Below, in pieces: positions 8,000-16,195 of a DNA stretch of 64,000 nt (its first letter is position 1; every line of letters begins with the position of its first letter). The notes under the pieces are model-generated. The model was not told the origin of the DNA, searched no databases, and worked only from the letters and a program-made list of their open reading frames with translations. The translations under genes and the position numbers were made by a program. This DNA comes from Streptomyces malaysiensis subsp. samsunensis. Lineage in GTDB: Bacteria > Actinomycetota > Actinomycetes > Streptomycetales > Streptomycetaceae. The stretch spans positions 1 through 64,000 of the forward strand of contig NZ_JANIIC010000018.1 in the NCBI RefSeq assembly GCF_024519315.1, in the 5' to 3' direction.

Positions 8000-8024
8000 T
8001 GTTATCAACAGCCTGTGGATAACA
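8000..8024. promoter_or_regulatory. inverted repeat TGTTATC-N11-GATAACA with a DnaA-box-like 9-mer
   Basis: Seven-base arms are perfect. The right part contains TGTGGATAA, the complement of the DnaA box TTATCCACA. The stretch 7830-8358 holds no supported gene. Its end (about 8210-8340) is a degenerate repeat of an AACCGAGGACC-like unit. Confidence 0.4.
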
Positions 8025-8358
8025 ACGGTGGATGACGGGGTCGGATCCGCCTCGGCGCGGAAAGGATTGGCCAAATATTTCGAGTTCTGGGACGGGCAGA
8101 CCGGGCGATACCCCGTTAGCGTGGCAAGTGAGGTGAATGAACCAAGCGACCTCAAATGCGTGCCAAGCGTCCCTAAACGGGCTGTGAGCAAACCCGCGGG
8201 GCCGCGGGTCGGAGGATCGCGCACGAAGGACCAGGAGCCGAGGGCCAAGCGCCAAGAACCGACAGCGGGAACCGACAGCCGAGGATCAGAAACCGAGGAC
8301 CAGTAACCGAGAAGCGAGAACCGAGGACCGAGGCGAGGGACGCGAGAGGACCCGGGTC

Positions 8359-9153
8359 ATGGCGGCATTCGCGGAAGGCGTGCCCTGTTGGGCGGATGTG
8401 CTGCTGTCCGACCTCGCGGCGGGCCGGCGCTTCTACGGTGAGCTGTTCGGCTGGACCTTCGAGCAGATCGTCACGGACTACGGCTCGTACACCCGGGCTC
8501 TCCTCGGCGGTAAGGATGTCGCGGGGCTGGTTCCCAAGCCGGACGGCCGGATGCCCACCGTCTGGAACATCTACTTCGCCGCCCGGGACGCCGCCGCGAC
8601 CGCCGTCCGGATCCGCGAGGCCGGTGGCCGGGTGATCACGCCACCCGTGTGGATCGACGAGTTCTGCGTCATGGCGACGGCCGCCGACCCGGGCGGCGCC
8701 GTCTTCGGGATCTGGCAGGCGGGCAGCCACATCGGCTTCGCGCGGCGCGGCGCACCCGGCTCATACGGCTGGACCGAGGTCCACACCCGTCAGCCGCGCG
8801 CCGTGGACGCCTTCTACCGGGCGGTCTTCGGGTATGGGATGGGGCCCATGGAGCCCTCGGCCGAGGGCGCGCCGGCCGAGGTGGTCCTGTGGACACCGCG
8901 CGGAGAGCCCCCGGATCCCCGTCACGCGATCGGCGGACGCGTGGTGATGGGTGAGGAGTACCCGGCCGTTCTGCCCGCCCACTTCCTGACGTACTTTGTG
9001 GTGGCGGATTGCGATCAGACGCTGCGTACGGTCCACAGGCTGGGCGGGCGGGTTCTCAAGACCGCCGAAGATACGCCGTACGGGCGTTTCGCGGTCCTTG
9101 TGGACAATCAGGGCGCGGCCTTCGCTGTCATCGATAACTCGACGGTGGGCTGA
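8359..9153 (+). CDS. VOC (glyoxalase/bleomycin-resistance) family protein, two domains
   Basis: The 264-residue protein is made of two vicinal-oxygen-chelate modules. The first (about 7-120) has PCWADVLLSDLAAGRRFYGE and GWTFE. The second (about 132-260) has YGWTEVHTRQPRAVDAFYRA and FAVLVDNQGAAFAVI. Tandem VOC proteins of this sort in Streptomyces are usually annotated as glyoxalase-like or hydroxylase proteins. Metal ligands were not assigned and the reaction is unknown. The ATG follows AGAGGA at about 9 bp. It precedes afsK on the same strand with a 229-bp gap. Confidence 0.85.
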   Translation: MAAFAEGVPCWADVLLSDLAAGRRFYGELFGWTFEQIVTDYGSYTRALLGGKDVAGLVPKPDGRMPTVWNIYFAARDAAATAVRIREAGGRVITPPVWIDEFCVMATAADPGGAVFGIWQAGSHIGFARRGAPGSYGWTEVHTRQPRAVDAFYRAVFGYGMGPMEPSAEGAPAEVVLWTPRGEPPDPRHAIGGRVVMGEEYPAVLPAHFLTYFVVADCDQTLRTVHRLGGRVLKTAEDTPYGRFAVLVDNQGAAFAVIDNSTVG

Positions 9154-9382
9154 ACCCTGGGTGGAGACTGGGGTATACGGGTCTGAGGGCACTCGGATGA
9201 TCCTCGGTCGAACCGCGCGGGCCCCGGCTCCGTATCGCCCGATGACACGACGATTCGCCCCCGGGTTCGCAACCGCCGCCTTCGCCAGAGAGAATGCAGG
9301 ATGCGTGCCGCCGGTTGGTTTGTCGGTGAGACGCTGCACGGGGCTGTATTTTTTCAAGCCCCCACGGGGAGGTGGCAGGCAA

Positions 9383-12040
9383 GTGGTGGAGCAGCTGACG
9401 CAGCACGATCCGAGGCGCATCGGCCCTTTCGAGGTGCTCGGACGTCTCGGCGCGGGCGGCATGGGGCTGGTCTATCTGGCCCGCTCGGCATCGGGCCGAC
9501 GGGTCGCGATCAAGACGGTCCGGACCGAGCTCGCCGAGGACCAGCTGTTCCGTGTCCGTTTCACCCGTGAGGTGGAGGCGGCCCGCGCGGTCAGCGGCTT
9601 CTATACGGCCGCCGTCGTGGACGCCGATCCGCGCGCCGCGGTGCCGTGGCTGGCCACGGCCTATGTCCCGGCTCCCTCCCTCGAGGAGATCGTCAACGAG
9701 TGCGGGCCGATGCCGGCCCAGGCGGTGCGCTGGCTGGCGGCCGGGGTCGCCGAGGCGCTTCAGTCCATCCATGGCGCGGGGCTGGTCCACCGGGATCTGA
9801 AGCCGTCCAATGTGCTGGTGGTCGAGGACGGCCCGCGCGTGATCGACTTCGGTATCGCCTCCGGTGTCTCGAACACGCGGCTGACGATGACCAACGTCGC
9901 GGTCGGCACCCCCGCTTATATGTCGCCCGAACAGGCGCGCGACTCGCGCAGTGTGACGGGCGCGAGCGATATCTTCTCGCTCGGCTCGACCCTGACCTTC
10001 GCGGCCACCGGGCATGCGCCCTTCCACGGCGCCAACCCGGTGGAGACCGTGTTCATGCTGCTGCGCGAGGGCCCCGACCTGGCCGGGCTGCCCGACGAGC
10101 TGCGGCCGCTCATCGAGTCGCTCATGCAGATGGAGCCCGAGCGGCGGCCCTCCCCGGCCGATCTCCAGTCCCAGCTGGCCCCGCATCTGTTCGCCTCCAA
10201 CGCCGACGACAGCGGTACGGCCTCGGCCTGGCTGCCGCCCGGCGCCGTCGCGCTCATCGAGCGCAAGCGCAGCGGCCGCAACCAGGTGCGCGGCTCCTCC
10301 CGCCCCGCGGCCGGGGGCGGCCGTCCGGCCGGGAGCGCCGCAGACGCGGGAAACGCGGGGAACGCCGCGGGCGCGGGCAGCCGCCCCTCCGGGCCGCTGC
10401 CGCCCGAGCGCCCGTCCACACCGCCGCCCTCGTACGCCCCGGCCGCGGGAGCCGCCGCTGAGGGCCATGGCGGGCGGCACAGCGCCGCCGCTTCCGGGCC
10501 CGCCTCCCCGGGCGGCTGGGAGCCCGTGGGCGTGGGCGATCCGCGCGGGGGCCTGCGCGCACCGGAGGCCGCGAGCCCGCCGAGTGCGCTGGGTTCCATC
10601 GGGCCCGGGCGGCACGCCGCCCCGTCCGCCGCCGCGCCCGCTCCGGCACCCGCCGGGACCGACGGGGCGGTGCGGCTGCCCGGTTCGCAGGTGCCGATCG
10701 GCCCGGGGCTCCGGGCCGCCGACGCGCGGGACGTACCGCCGCAGCACGGCACCGGGCCGGCCACCGGCTGGGTGCGCCCGCCGGACGGGGTGACGAGCGG
10801 AGGGCTGAACGGGGGCGACGGCATGGCCGCCGTCCCGCCGCCGACCCACTCCCCGTCCGCCGCGCCGCCCGAGCCGCCGGCCGGGGCGGCCGGGCACGGC
10901 CGCTGGCGCCCGTGGCGGTTCCGCATGTCCAACGATGTCTGGGGCACCCCGGCGGTCGCCGGGGATCTGCTGTACGTGACCTCGTTCGAGGTGCACGCGC
11001 TGGATGTGGCCACCGGCAGGCGCCAGTTCAAGACGCGCGACGTGGCGTGGGCGATGGCCGTCGCGGACGGCCGGATCCACGCCTCCGACGGCCCCACGCT
11101 GTACGCGCTGGACGCGGAGGACGGAGCCGAGCGCTGGCGGCTGTCGACCGACGGCTGGGTCTACTCCCTCAACGTCGACCGCGGCACGGTCGTCACCGGG
11201 ACCCGCGGCGGTGGCGTCCAGGCGTGGGAGGCGGCCAACGGCGAGCTGCTGTGGGAGATGCAGGGCCTCCAGACCGACTTCGAGACGCCCGAATCCGGCC
11301 CGGTCGTCCACGACGGCACGGTGTATGTGTGGGCGGACGCGCGGCTGCGCGCCCTCGAGGCGCGCACCGGCGCGGAGCGCTGGTCGTATCCGGTGGGCGA
11401 CGCGGCGTCGTGCGGCGGGGTGCCGCTGCGGCTGCTGGCGGCGCCCGACGGGGCGGTCTATGTCTCGGCGGGGACGCGGGTGCTGGCGCTCGATGTCGCG
11501 CGAGGGGATGTGCGGTGGCGTTTCGAGGCGCCCGCCGTCTTCCTGTGCGCCCCCGCGTACGCGCCGGGGCCCGCGGTGACCGGCGGCGGTATCTACATCG
11601 CCGACTATCTGGGCACGGTGTACGCGCTGGACGCGGCGAACGGCCGCGACCGCTGGCGTATCGCGACCGAGGCCCGGCAGTCGATCGAGCCGGTGCTGGT
11701 GGCCGACGGCTCGGTCCATCTGGGCAGCGGCGGCGCGCTCTACACGCTCGACGCGGTCACCGGCACGCCCAAGTGGCGGTTCGCGGCGGGCGGCGAGGTC
11801 ATCGGCTCGCCGGTGGTCGCCGACGGGCGGGTCCACTTCGGCTCGGCCGACCACTGCCTCTACACGGTGGACGCGGCGGGCGGACAGCTGCGCTGGAAGC
11901 TGGCGACCGGCGGTGAGATCACCGGATCCCCGGTGGCCGCCGGGGGCGTGGTGTACGCGTGCAGCAAGGACCGCTGTGTGTACGCGCTGGACGCGGTCAA
12001 GGGCACGGGCCAGTCCCGGCCGTCGGGCGGCCGGGCCTGA
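9383..12040 (+). CDS. afsK: serine/threonine protein kinase AfsK with C-terminal beta-propeller
   Basis: The 885-residue protein starts VVEQLTQHDP (GTG-GTG) and follows the S. coelicolor AfsK sequence as I remember it. The kinase domain (about 13-275) has the glycine loop GRLGAGGMGLVYL, Lys44 in VAIK, HRDLKPSN at 136-143, DFG at 155-157 and SPEQA. Thr168 in RLTMTN corresponds to the autophosphorylation site reported for AfsK. A Pro/Ala/Gly-rich linker (about 275-510) leads to PQQ-type propeller repeats such as VYALDAANGRDRWRI. AfsK is membrane-associated and phosphorylates AfsR, controlling secondary metabolism and hyphal growth. Here afsR lies 10 kb away. The linker is long relative to the 799-residue S. 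coelicolor protein. Confidence 0.95.
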   Translation: MVEQLTQHDPRRIGPFEVLGRLGAGGMGLVYLARSASGRRVAIKTVRTELAEDQLFRVRFTREVEAARAVSGFYTAAVVDADPRAAVPWLATAYVPAPSLEEIVNECGPMPAQAVRWLAAGVAEALQSIHGAGLVHRDLKPSNVLVVEDGPRVIDFGIASGVSNTRLTMTNVAVGTPAYMSPEQARDSRSVTGASDIFSLGSTLTFAATGHAPFHGANPVETVFMLLREGPDLAGLPDELRPLIESLMQMEPERRPSPADLQSQLAPHLFASNADDSGTASAWLPPGAVALIERKRSGRNQVRGSSRPAAGGGRPAGSAADAGNAGNAAGAGSRPSGPLPPERPSTPPPSYAPAAGAAAEGHGGRHSAAASGPASPGGWEPVGVGDPRGGLRAPEAASPPSALGSIGPGRHAAPSAAAPAPAPAGTDGAVRLPGSQVPIGPGLRAADARDVPPQHGTGPATGWVRPPDGVTSGGLNGGDGMAAVPPPTHSPSAAPPEPPAGAAGHGRWRPWRFRMSNDVWGTPAVAGDLLYVTSFEVHALDVATGRRQFKTRDVAWAMAVADGRIHASDGPTLYALDAEDGAERWRLSTDGWVYSLNVDRGTVVTGTRGGGVQAWEAANGELLWEMQGLQTDFETPESGPVVHDGTVYVWADARLRALEARTGAERWSYPVGDAASCGGVPLRLLAAPDGAVYVSAGTRVLALDVARGDVRWRFEAPAVFLCAPAYAPGPAVTGGGIYIADYLGTVYALDAANGRDRWRIATEARQSIEPVLVADGSVHLGSGGALYTLDAVTGTPKWRFAAGGEVIGSPVVADGRVHFGSADHCLYTVDAAGGQLRWKLATGGEITGSPVAAGGVVYACSKDRCVYALDAVKGTGQSRPSGGRA

Positions 12041-12091
12041 CCGGGCTTCCGGGCGGCGCGGCGACGCGCCGGGGACGGCTCGGCGTGGGCC

Positions 12092-12220
12092 GCGTCCTGG
12101 CCTGCCGTGGGCCGTGCTCCGGTCTGTCGTAGGCCGCTCCGCGTCCTGGCCTGTCGTGGGCCGTGCTCCGGTCTGTCGTAGGCCGCTCCGCGTCCTGGCC
12201 TGTCGTGGGCCGTGCTCCGG
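12092..12220. repeat. 49-bp tandem repeat, 2.6 copies
   Basis: Copies begin GCGTCCTGGCCTG at 12092, 12141 and 12190, an exact 49-bp period. They sit in the gap after afsK. Outside them the 12041-12373 stretch shows no gene. Confidence 0.85.
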
Positions 12221-12304
12221 CCGCTCGTGGGTCCGAGCCCCAGCCCGTGTCCCGGCCGGTCGCGGGCCGTGTCCCTGACAATTCCTGCTACGGTTACGGG
12301 CGTT

Positions 12305-12335
12305 CATCGACCTCCTGGGAGCCGGGAGGTCGATG
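12305..12335 (+). promoter_or_regulatory. 11-bp inverted repeat in the leader of the Ser/Gly-rich exported protein
   Basis: CATCGACCTCC and GGAGGTCGATG flank a 9-base loop 39 bp ahead of the ATG at 12374. It could be an afsK terminator or a leader structure that sequesters a GGAGG. Confidence 0.5.
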
Positions 12336-12373
12336 GGTAACTCTGCGCGGTCTTCGGGGGACGGGGGTCTGAG

Positions 12374-12922
12374 ATGCGGCGTGGTCTACGGCTGGCGGCC
12401 GTGCTCACCGCGGTGCTGGTGGCGCTGACCGGGTTCAAGGGCCGCGGGCATGGCCATGGGGGTGGCGGAGGCGGCTGTTCCAGCTCCTCCTCGCACCACT
12501 CGGGGTCGGGTTCCGGCTCCGGTGGCTACTCGGACTCCGACGACGAGAGCTCCACCACCGGTTCTGGCTCCGGCGGTTCCCGCTACCGCGACTACGACGA
12601 TGACGACTACGGCGACAGCGCGTCCAGCGGCTCCTCGGGCGGCTCGGCGTCGTCATCCGAGCCCGAGGCGACCGTCGTCACCTGCGCGGGCAAGGACAAG
12701 AGCGGCCGTCCGGCGGCGACGGTGAAGGTGCGCAACCGCTCCGGCACGGCCGAGAGCTACCTCGTCGACATGAGCTTCAAGGACCGGCAGGGCTCGACCC
12801 TCACCTCCGGCCGCGCCGATGTGCGGGTCCCCGCGGGGCGGTCGAGGACCGTACGGGTGCCGCTCGACGATCCCTCGCTCGCGGGAACCGTGGTGCGCTG
12901 TGAGGTCGTCTCCGTCCTCTGA
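12374..12922 (+). CDS. exported Ser/Gly/Asp-rich protein
   Basis: The 182-residue protein starts with a signal-like segment (MRRGLRLAAVLTAVLVALTG). A His/Gly/Ser/Asp-rich linker of about 75 residues follows, including SGSGSGSGGYSDSDDESS. A small folded C-terminal domain begins ATVVTCAGKD and ends VVRCEVVSVL. The two domain cysteines sit near its first and last strands and could form a disulfide. The layout matches the next gene, suggesting two related exported proteins after afsK. The family (perhaps FxLYD-like) is a guess. The lone Cys after the Gly run does not make a lipobox. Confidence 0.7.
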   Translation: MRRGLRLAAVLTAVLVALTGFKGRGHGHGGGGGGCSSSSSHHSGSGSGSGGYSDSDDESSTTGSGSGGSRYRDYDDDDYGDSASSGSSGGSASSSEPEATVVTCAGKDKSGRPAATVKVRNRSGTAESYLVDMSFKDRQGSTLTSGRADVRVPAGRSRTVRVPLDDPSLAGTVVRCEVVSVL

Positions 12923-12952
12923 GAGCCAGGACAGGCGCGCTTCCATGTGACT

Positions 12953-13022
12953 TTGGGGTACGAAAGCCCGTTGCTAGGGTGGCGTGCACTTGTCAACAGG
13001 CCATGTTTGGCTTGAAAGTGCA
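12953..13022 (+). promoter_or_regulatory. promoter and inverted repeat ahead of the lipoprotein gene
   Basis: TTGGGG (12953) and TAGGGT (12975) are spaced 16 bp and could be -35 and -10 elements. Just downstream, TGCACTT(G)TCAA (12985) and TTGAAAGTGCA (ending 13022) form an inverted repeat in the leader. Confidence 0.4.
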
Positions 13023-13042
13023 TTTTCAACGGGGGTAATACC

Positions 13043-13597
13043 ATGCAACGCCGCTCCATGCGCATATGCGCCGTCGCCCTGGTCGGGCTCATCGTGCTGA
13101 CCGGCTGCGGAAAGAAGAAGGGCGGAAGCCACGACGGTGGCCTCGGGGGGTTCGTCTCGGGCGGGAGCGGCGGCGAGAACCCGGCGTCCGGCCCCACCGA
13201 CCTCCCCAGCGGTCTGCCCACCGACCTGCCCAGCGGCGCACCTTCCGATCTGCCGTCCTACGACGCCCCGACGCCGTCGTACACCTACTCGGCGCCGCCC
13301 ACCTACAACTCGGACGGCACGAACGACATCACCGCCAGCGGCTGCGACTACGACGAGTCGACCCACTCGTTCGAGTACACCCTCAACGTCAGGAACCCCG
13401 AGACGCAGTCCATGCGCTACTCGATCACCATCCAGTGGGACAACCAGGACGGCAGCGGTCTGCTGGGCTCCGACTACCAGTCCATCACGGTGTCCTCCGG
13501 CAGCAGCCAGACGGTGAACGCCACCTCCTACCGCTACCTCAGCCAGCAGACGTCCTTCACCTGCAAGGTCACCTCGGCGCTCAAGTACCCGAGCTGA
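13043..13597 (+). CDS. lipoprotein with small C-terminal domain
   Basis: The 184-residue protein has a classical lipobox, LVGLIVLTGC at about residues 14-23, followed by a Lys/Gly linker. Pro/Ser/Asp-rich repeats follow (DLPSGLPTDLPSGAPSDLPS), then a folded domain starting at NDITASGCDY and ending FTCKVTSALKYPS. The cysteine spacing in the domain mirrors the upstream exported protein. It is predicted to be anchored on the outer face of the membrane. The ATG follows GGGGG at 7 bp. It has no recognised function. Its conserved position after afsK would make it a candidate extracytoplasmic partner of that pathway (inference). Confidence 0.8.
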   Translation: MQRRSMRICAVALVGLIVLTGCGKKKGGSHDGGLGGFVSGGSGGENPASGPTDLPSGLPTDLPSGAPSDLPSYDAPTPSYTYSAPPTYNSDGTNDITASGCDYDESTHSFEYTLNVRNPETQSMRYSITIQWDNQDGSGLLGSDYQSITVSSGSSQTVNATSYRYLSQQTSFTCKVTSALKYPS

Positions 13598-13642
13598 CCG
13601 GGGGCCGGCTGCCCCCGGCGGTCATCGGCTGCTGAGCAGCCC

Positions 13643-14410
13643 TCACCGCGTACGGAAGCCGGGCGTACGGGCCGCGAAGAGCGCGGCCTGGCGCCCCGGC
13701 GGCAGATTGCCCAGCGCGATCAACTGCGGGGCCTGTGCGAGCGCCTGGGCCAGCGCCGCCTCCTTCGCCGCCCACAGCGCCCTTACGGTCCCCTGCACCG
13801 CCTCCGTCGGATACGACGCGATGACCGACGCCGCGCGCATGGCCGCCGTAAGGGCTTCACCGGCCGGGGCCACCTCGCTGACCAGGCCCGTCTCATACGC
13901 CCGTTGGGCCGAGAGCCGCTCCGCCGTCCCCATCAGCGCCATCCGCGCGACCTCGCCCATGGGCATCCGCCGCGCCATATAGATGGCCTCGTAGGCGCTG
14001 ACCATCCCATAGCTGGTGTGCGGATCGAAGAAGGTCGCGGTCTCGTCGGCGACGATGAACTCGGCCTCGCCCAGCAGATAGAACGCCCCGCCGCACGCCA
14101 TCCCGGCCACCGCCGCGACCACCGGCTTCCACAGGTCGTTCGCCTTGGGCCCCACGGTGCGCAGCGGATCGTCCATCGCGTAGGGCGACGGCGGCTGCGC
14201 GACCTCCACCGAGCGGTCGATACCGGTGCTGAAGGCCCGGCCGCCCGCGCCGGTGAGGACGACGGCCCGGACCGTGTCGTCCTGGCGGAAGCGCCGCCAT
14301 ACGGCGGTCAGTTCCGCGGCCGTCTCCAGGTCGATGGCGTTGTGCCGCTCGGGCCGGTCGAGGGTGACGACCGCGACCCCGCTCTGCTCCACCTTCGTAC
14401 GGACGGTCAT
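13643..14410 (-). CDS. enoyl-CoA hydratase/isomerase family protein
   Basis: The 255-residue crotonase-fold protein has VAVVTLDRPERHNAIDLET at the N-terminus. The oxyanion-hole segments are GGRAFSTGID (residues 55-64) and AGMACGGAFYLL. The second acidic catalytic region of classical hydratases (usually GxxPxxGG, then E) is changed to DPHTSYGMVSAYE, so the reaction may be hydration, isomerisation or C-C cleavage. Its ATG overlaps the stop of the DUF35 gene (ATGA), so it is translated as the third gene of an operon with the thiolase-like protein. Confidence 0.88.
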   Translation of the reverse strand: MTVRTKVEQSGVAVVTLDRPERHNAIDLETAAELTAVWRRFRQDDTVRAVVLTGAGGRAFSTGIDRSVEVAQPPSPYAMDDPLRTVGPKANDLWKPVVAAVAGMACGGAFYLLGEAEFIVADETATFFDPHTSYGMVSAYEAIYMARRMPMGEVARMALMGTAERLSAQRAYETGLVSEVAPAGEALTAAMRAASVIASYPTEAVQGTVRALWAAKEAALAQALAQAPQLIALGNLPPGRQAALFAARTPGFRTR

Positions 14411-14904
14411 GGCCGCTCCAGCAGCCAGCGCACCACCGTGAGCCCGCCGTCCGTCTCGTGGAAGGCGGCCTTCACGGGCGCGCCGATGCGGATCCGCTCG
14501 GGCGGGACCGAGTTCAGCGCGGCGTCCGCGGAGGCGACCAGATTGCCCACCAGCCGGACGCGCGGGGCGTCCACGAGCTCCACGAGGACGACGTTGTACG
14601 GCGCCTGCGCCGCGTAGGCGGGCAACAGCGGTGGATGGGGCAGAACGTACGACCAGATCCGGCCACGGCCGCTGAACTTTTTCCACAGGCTCTCGAAGGA
14701 CTGGCAGTGGGGGCAGCAGGGCCGGGGCGGAAAGCGGGTTTCACCGCAGCCGGCGCAGCACTGGACGCGCAGTTGGCCGCGTGCCGCGTAGGCGAAGAAG
14801 GGCGCCCCGTCGTCGTCGGGTACGGGGGCCAGCAGCCCGTCGGCCCGCTCGTCCCCGCCGCCTGTGGTCGTCGTCGTGTCCCTCGTCGTGTCCGTCTCTG
14901 TCAT
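14407..14904 (-). CDS. DUF35 / OB-fold zinc-ribbon acyl-CoA-associated protein
   Basis: The roughly 165-residue protein has a rubredoxin-like zinc ribbon, CAGCG...CCPHC at about residues 54-72. An OB-fold domain follows (GRGRIWSYVLPHPPLLPAY, then YNVVLVELVD). In sterol side-chain degradation, DUF35 domains form complexes with Ltp2-type aldolases and shape the active site. Here the partner would be the thiolase-like gene immediately upstream. Two starts are possible: TTG at 14916, fused to the preceding stop with GAGGAG abutting it, or ATG at 14904. I give the ATG. The downstream overlap with the hydratase is four bases. Confidence 0.85.
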   Translation of the reverse strand: MTETDTTRDTTTTTGGGDERADGLLAPVPDDDGAPFFAYAARGQLRVQCCAGCGETRFPPRPCCPHCQSFESLWKKFSGRGRIWSYVLPHPPLLPAYAAQAPYNVVLVELVDAPRVRLVGNLVASADAALNSVPPERIRIGAPVKAAFHETDGGLTVVRWLLERP

Positions 14905-14912
14905 GGCGTCGG

Positions 14913-16079
14913 TCAACTCCTCAGCAGCAGGGCCGATGTGGGAACCCCTTCACCCGCCGTGACCAGGCAGGTCGTGGCGCCGGGGACCTGGGCGGTGCCG
15001 GTGCCACGCAGCTGTCTGACCCCCTCGGTGATGAGGTTGAAGCCATGGACGTACGCCTCGCTCAGCCCGCCTCCGCCGGTGTTGAGCGGCAGCCGTCCGC
15101 CGATCTCCAGGGCGCCCCCCTCGGTGAAGGCGGCGCCCTCGCCACGGGCGCAGAAGCCGTAGCCCTCCAGGGAGAGCGGGATCAGCGGGGTGAACGCGTC
15201 GTAGATCTGCGCGACATCCACATCCTGCGGTCCGAAGTCGGCGGTTTTCCACAGCCGTCGGGCGGCGGTCCAGGAGGGGCCGGTGAGCGGGTCGTCGTTC
15301 CAGTAGTTGACCATCCCGTGGTGCTGGGCGGGCAGCCCCTGGGCGGCGGAGTGGACGTACACGGGCCGTCGCCGGCAGTCGCGCGCCCGCTCGGCCGACA
15401 CCACCACACAGGCCAGCGCGCCATCGGTCTCCAGGCAGTTGTCGAAGAGGCAGAGCGGTTCGCTGATCCAGCGCGCGGTCATATACATCTCGCGGGTCAG
15501 CGGTCGGTCGTACATCATCGCGGCGGGGTTCTGATTGGCCCGGTTGCGGGAGGCCAGCGCCACATTGAAGAAGTGATCGCGGGTCGCGCCGAACTCATGC
15601 ATATAGCGCCGGGCCAGCAGCCCGATCTCATCGGCGGGGCGCAGCAGCCCGTACGGCCGGGTCCACTGGGCCGGGGTGGGCAGCTGCACCCGGGTGTTGG
15701 TCCAGGGGCGCGGCCCGCTGCCGCGTTTGCGCGACCGCCAGGCCACCCCGACGCTCGCCTGTCCGGTGGCGATCGCGGCGGCCAGATGTGCGACTGTCGC
15801 ACAGGAACCGCCGCCCCCGTAGCCGACCTTGCCGAAGAACGTCACATCCCCGGCGCCGATGGCCTTGGCGATCTCGACCTCGTCGGTCTCCTCCATGGTG
15901 TACGAGGCGAAGGCGTCCACCTCGGACGGGGCGATGCCCGCGTCGTCGAGCGCGGCGAGGATCGCCCGGCAGGCCAGGGTCTTCTCGGACTCGGGGAGGC
16001 GTTTGGCGAAGGGGGTCTGCCCGATACCGGCTATCGCCGTCGCGTCCTTCAAGGTCGCCGTCGTACTTGCCGCCCCCAT
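14913..16079 (-). CDS. thiolase-like lipid-transfer protein (possible Ltp2-type aldolase)
   Basis: The 388-residue thiolase-fold protein has DATAIAGIGQTPFAKRLPES at the N-terminus, GYGGGGSCATVAHLAA, DVDVAQIYDAFTPL, and NTGGGGLSEAYVHG where thiolases have a GHP motif. The missing GHP histidine and the neighbouring DUF35 gene point to an Ltp2-like retro-aldolase that releases a short acyl-CoA from a side chain, not a thiolase. The ATG at 16079 follows GGAGG at 5 bp. In-frame GTG 16103 and ATG 16091 are weaker alternatives. The operator at 16134-16152 lies upstream and is shared with the divergent ligase. Confidence 0.87.
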   Translation of the reverse strand: MGAASTTATLKDATAIAGIGQTPFAKRLPESEKTLACRAILAALDDAGIAPSEVDAFASYTMEETDEVEIAKAIGAGDVTFFGKVGYGGGGSCATVAHLAAAIATGQASVGVAWRSRKRGSGPRPWTNTRVQLPTPAQWTRPYGLLRPADEIGLLARRYMHEFGATRDHFFNVALASRNRANQNPAAMMYDRPLTREMYMTARWISEPLCLFDNCLETDGALACVVVSAERARDCRRRPVYVHSAAQGLPAQHHGMVNYWNDDPLTGPSWTAARRLWKTADFGPQDVDVAQIYDAFTPLIPLSLEGYGFCARGEGAAFTEGGALEIGGRLPLNTGGGGLSEAYVHGFNLITEGVRQLRGTGTAQVPGATTCLVTAGEGVPTSALLLRS

Positions 16080-16133
16080 GGCCGCCTCCATCGTCGCGTT
16101 CACCGGTGCTGACAGCGGGGAAGGCTACCGCTA

Positions 16134-16152
16134 ATCTGACGGACAGTCAGCT
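16134..16152. promoter_or_regulatory. regulon operator, site 3 (divergent)
   Basis: ATCTGACGG-A-CAGTCAGCT matches the shared consensus at 16 of 18 informative positions. It lies between two divergent catabolic transcription units, so one site can control both. Confidence 0.8.
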
Positions 16153-16195
16153 ACTGGGGTCGTCCGTCCCGGGTTCCGGGGAGGGGAGCGGTCCG

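Noticed and set aside
7930..8030. A replication origin
   Set aside because: Only two or three DnaA-like boxes, no dnaA/dnaN neighbours and no AT-rich unwinding region.
12092..12220. CRISPR array
   Set aside because: The 49-bp and 16-bp arrays are contiguous tandem repeats without unique spacers and no cas genes are nearby.
9128..12307. 1059-codon minus-strand frame opposite afsK
   Set aside because: It is the antisense shadow of a well-recognised kinase/propeller gene, is Arg/Pro/His-rich, and has no family resemblance.
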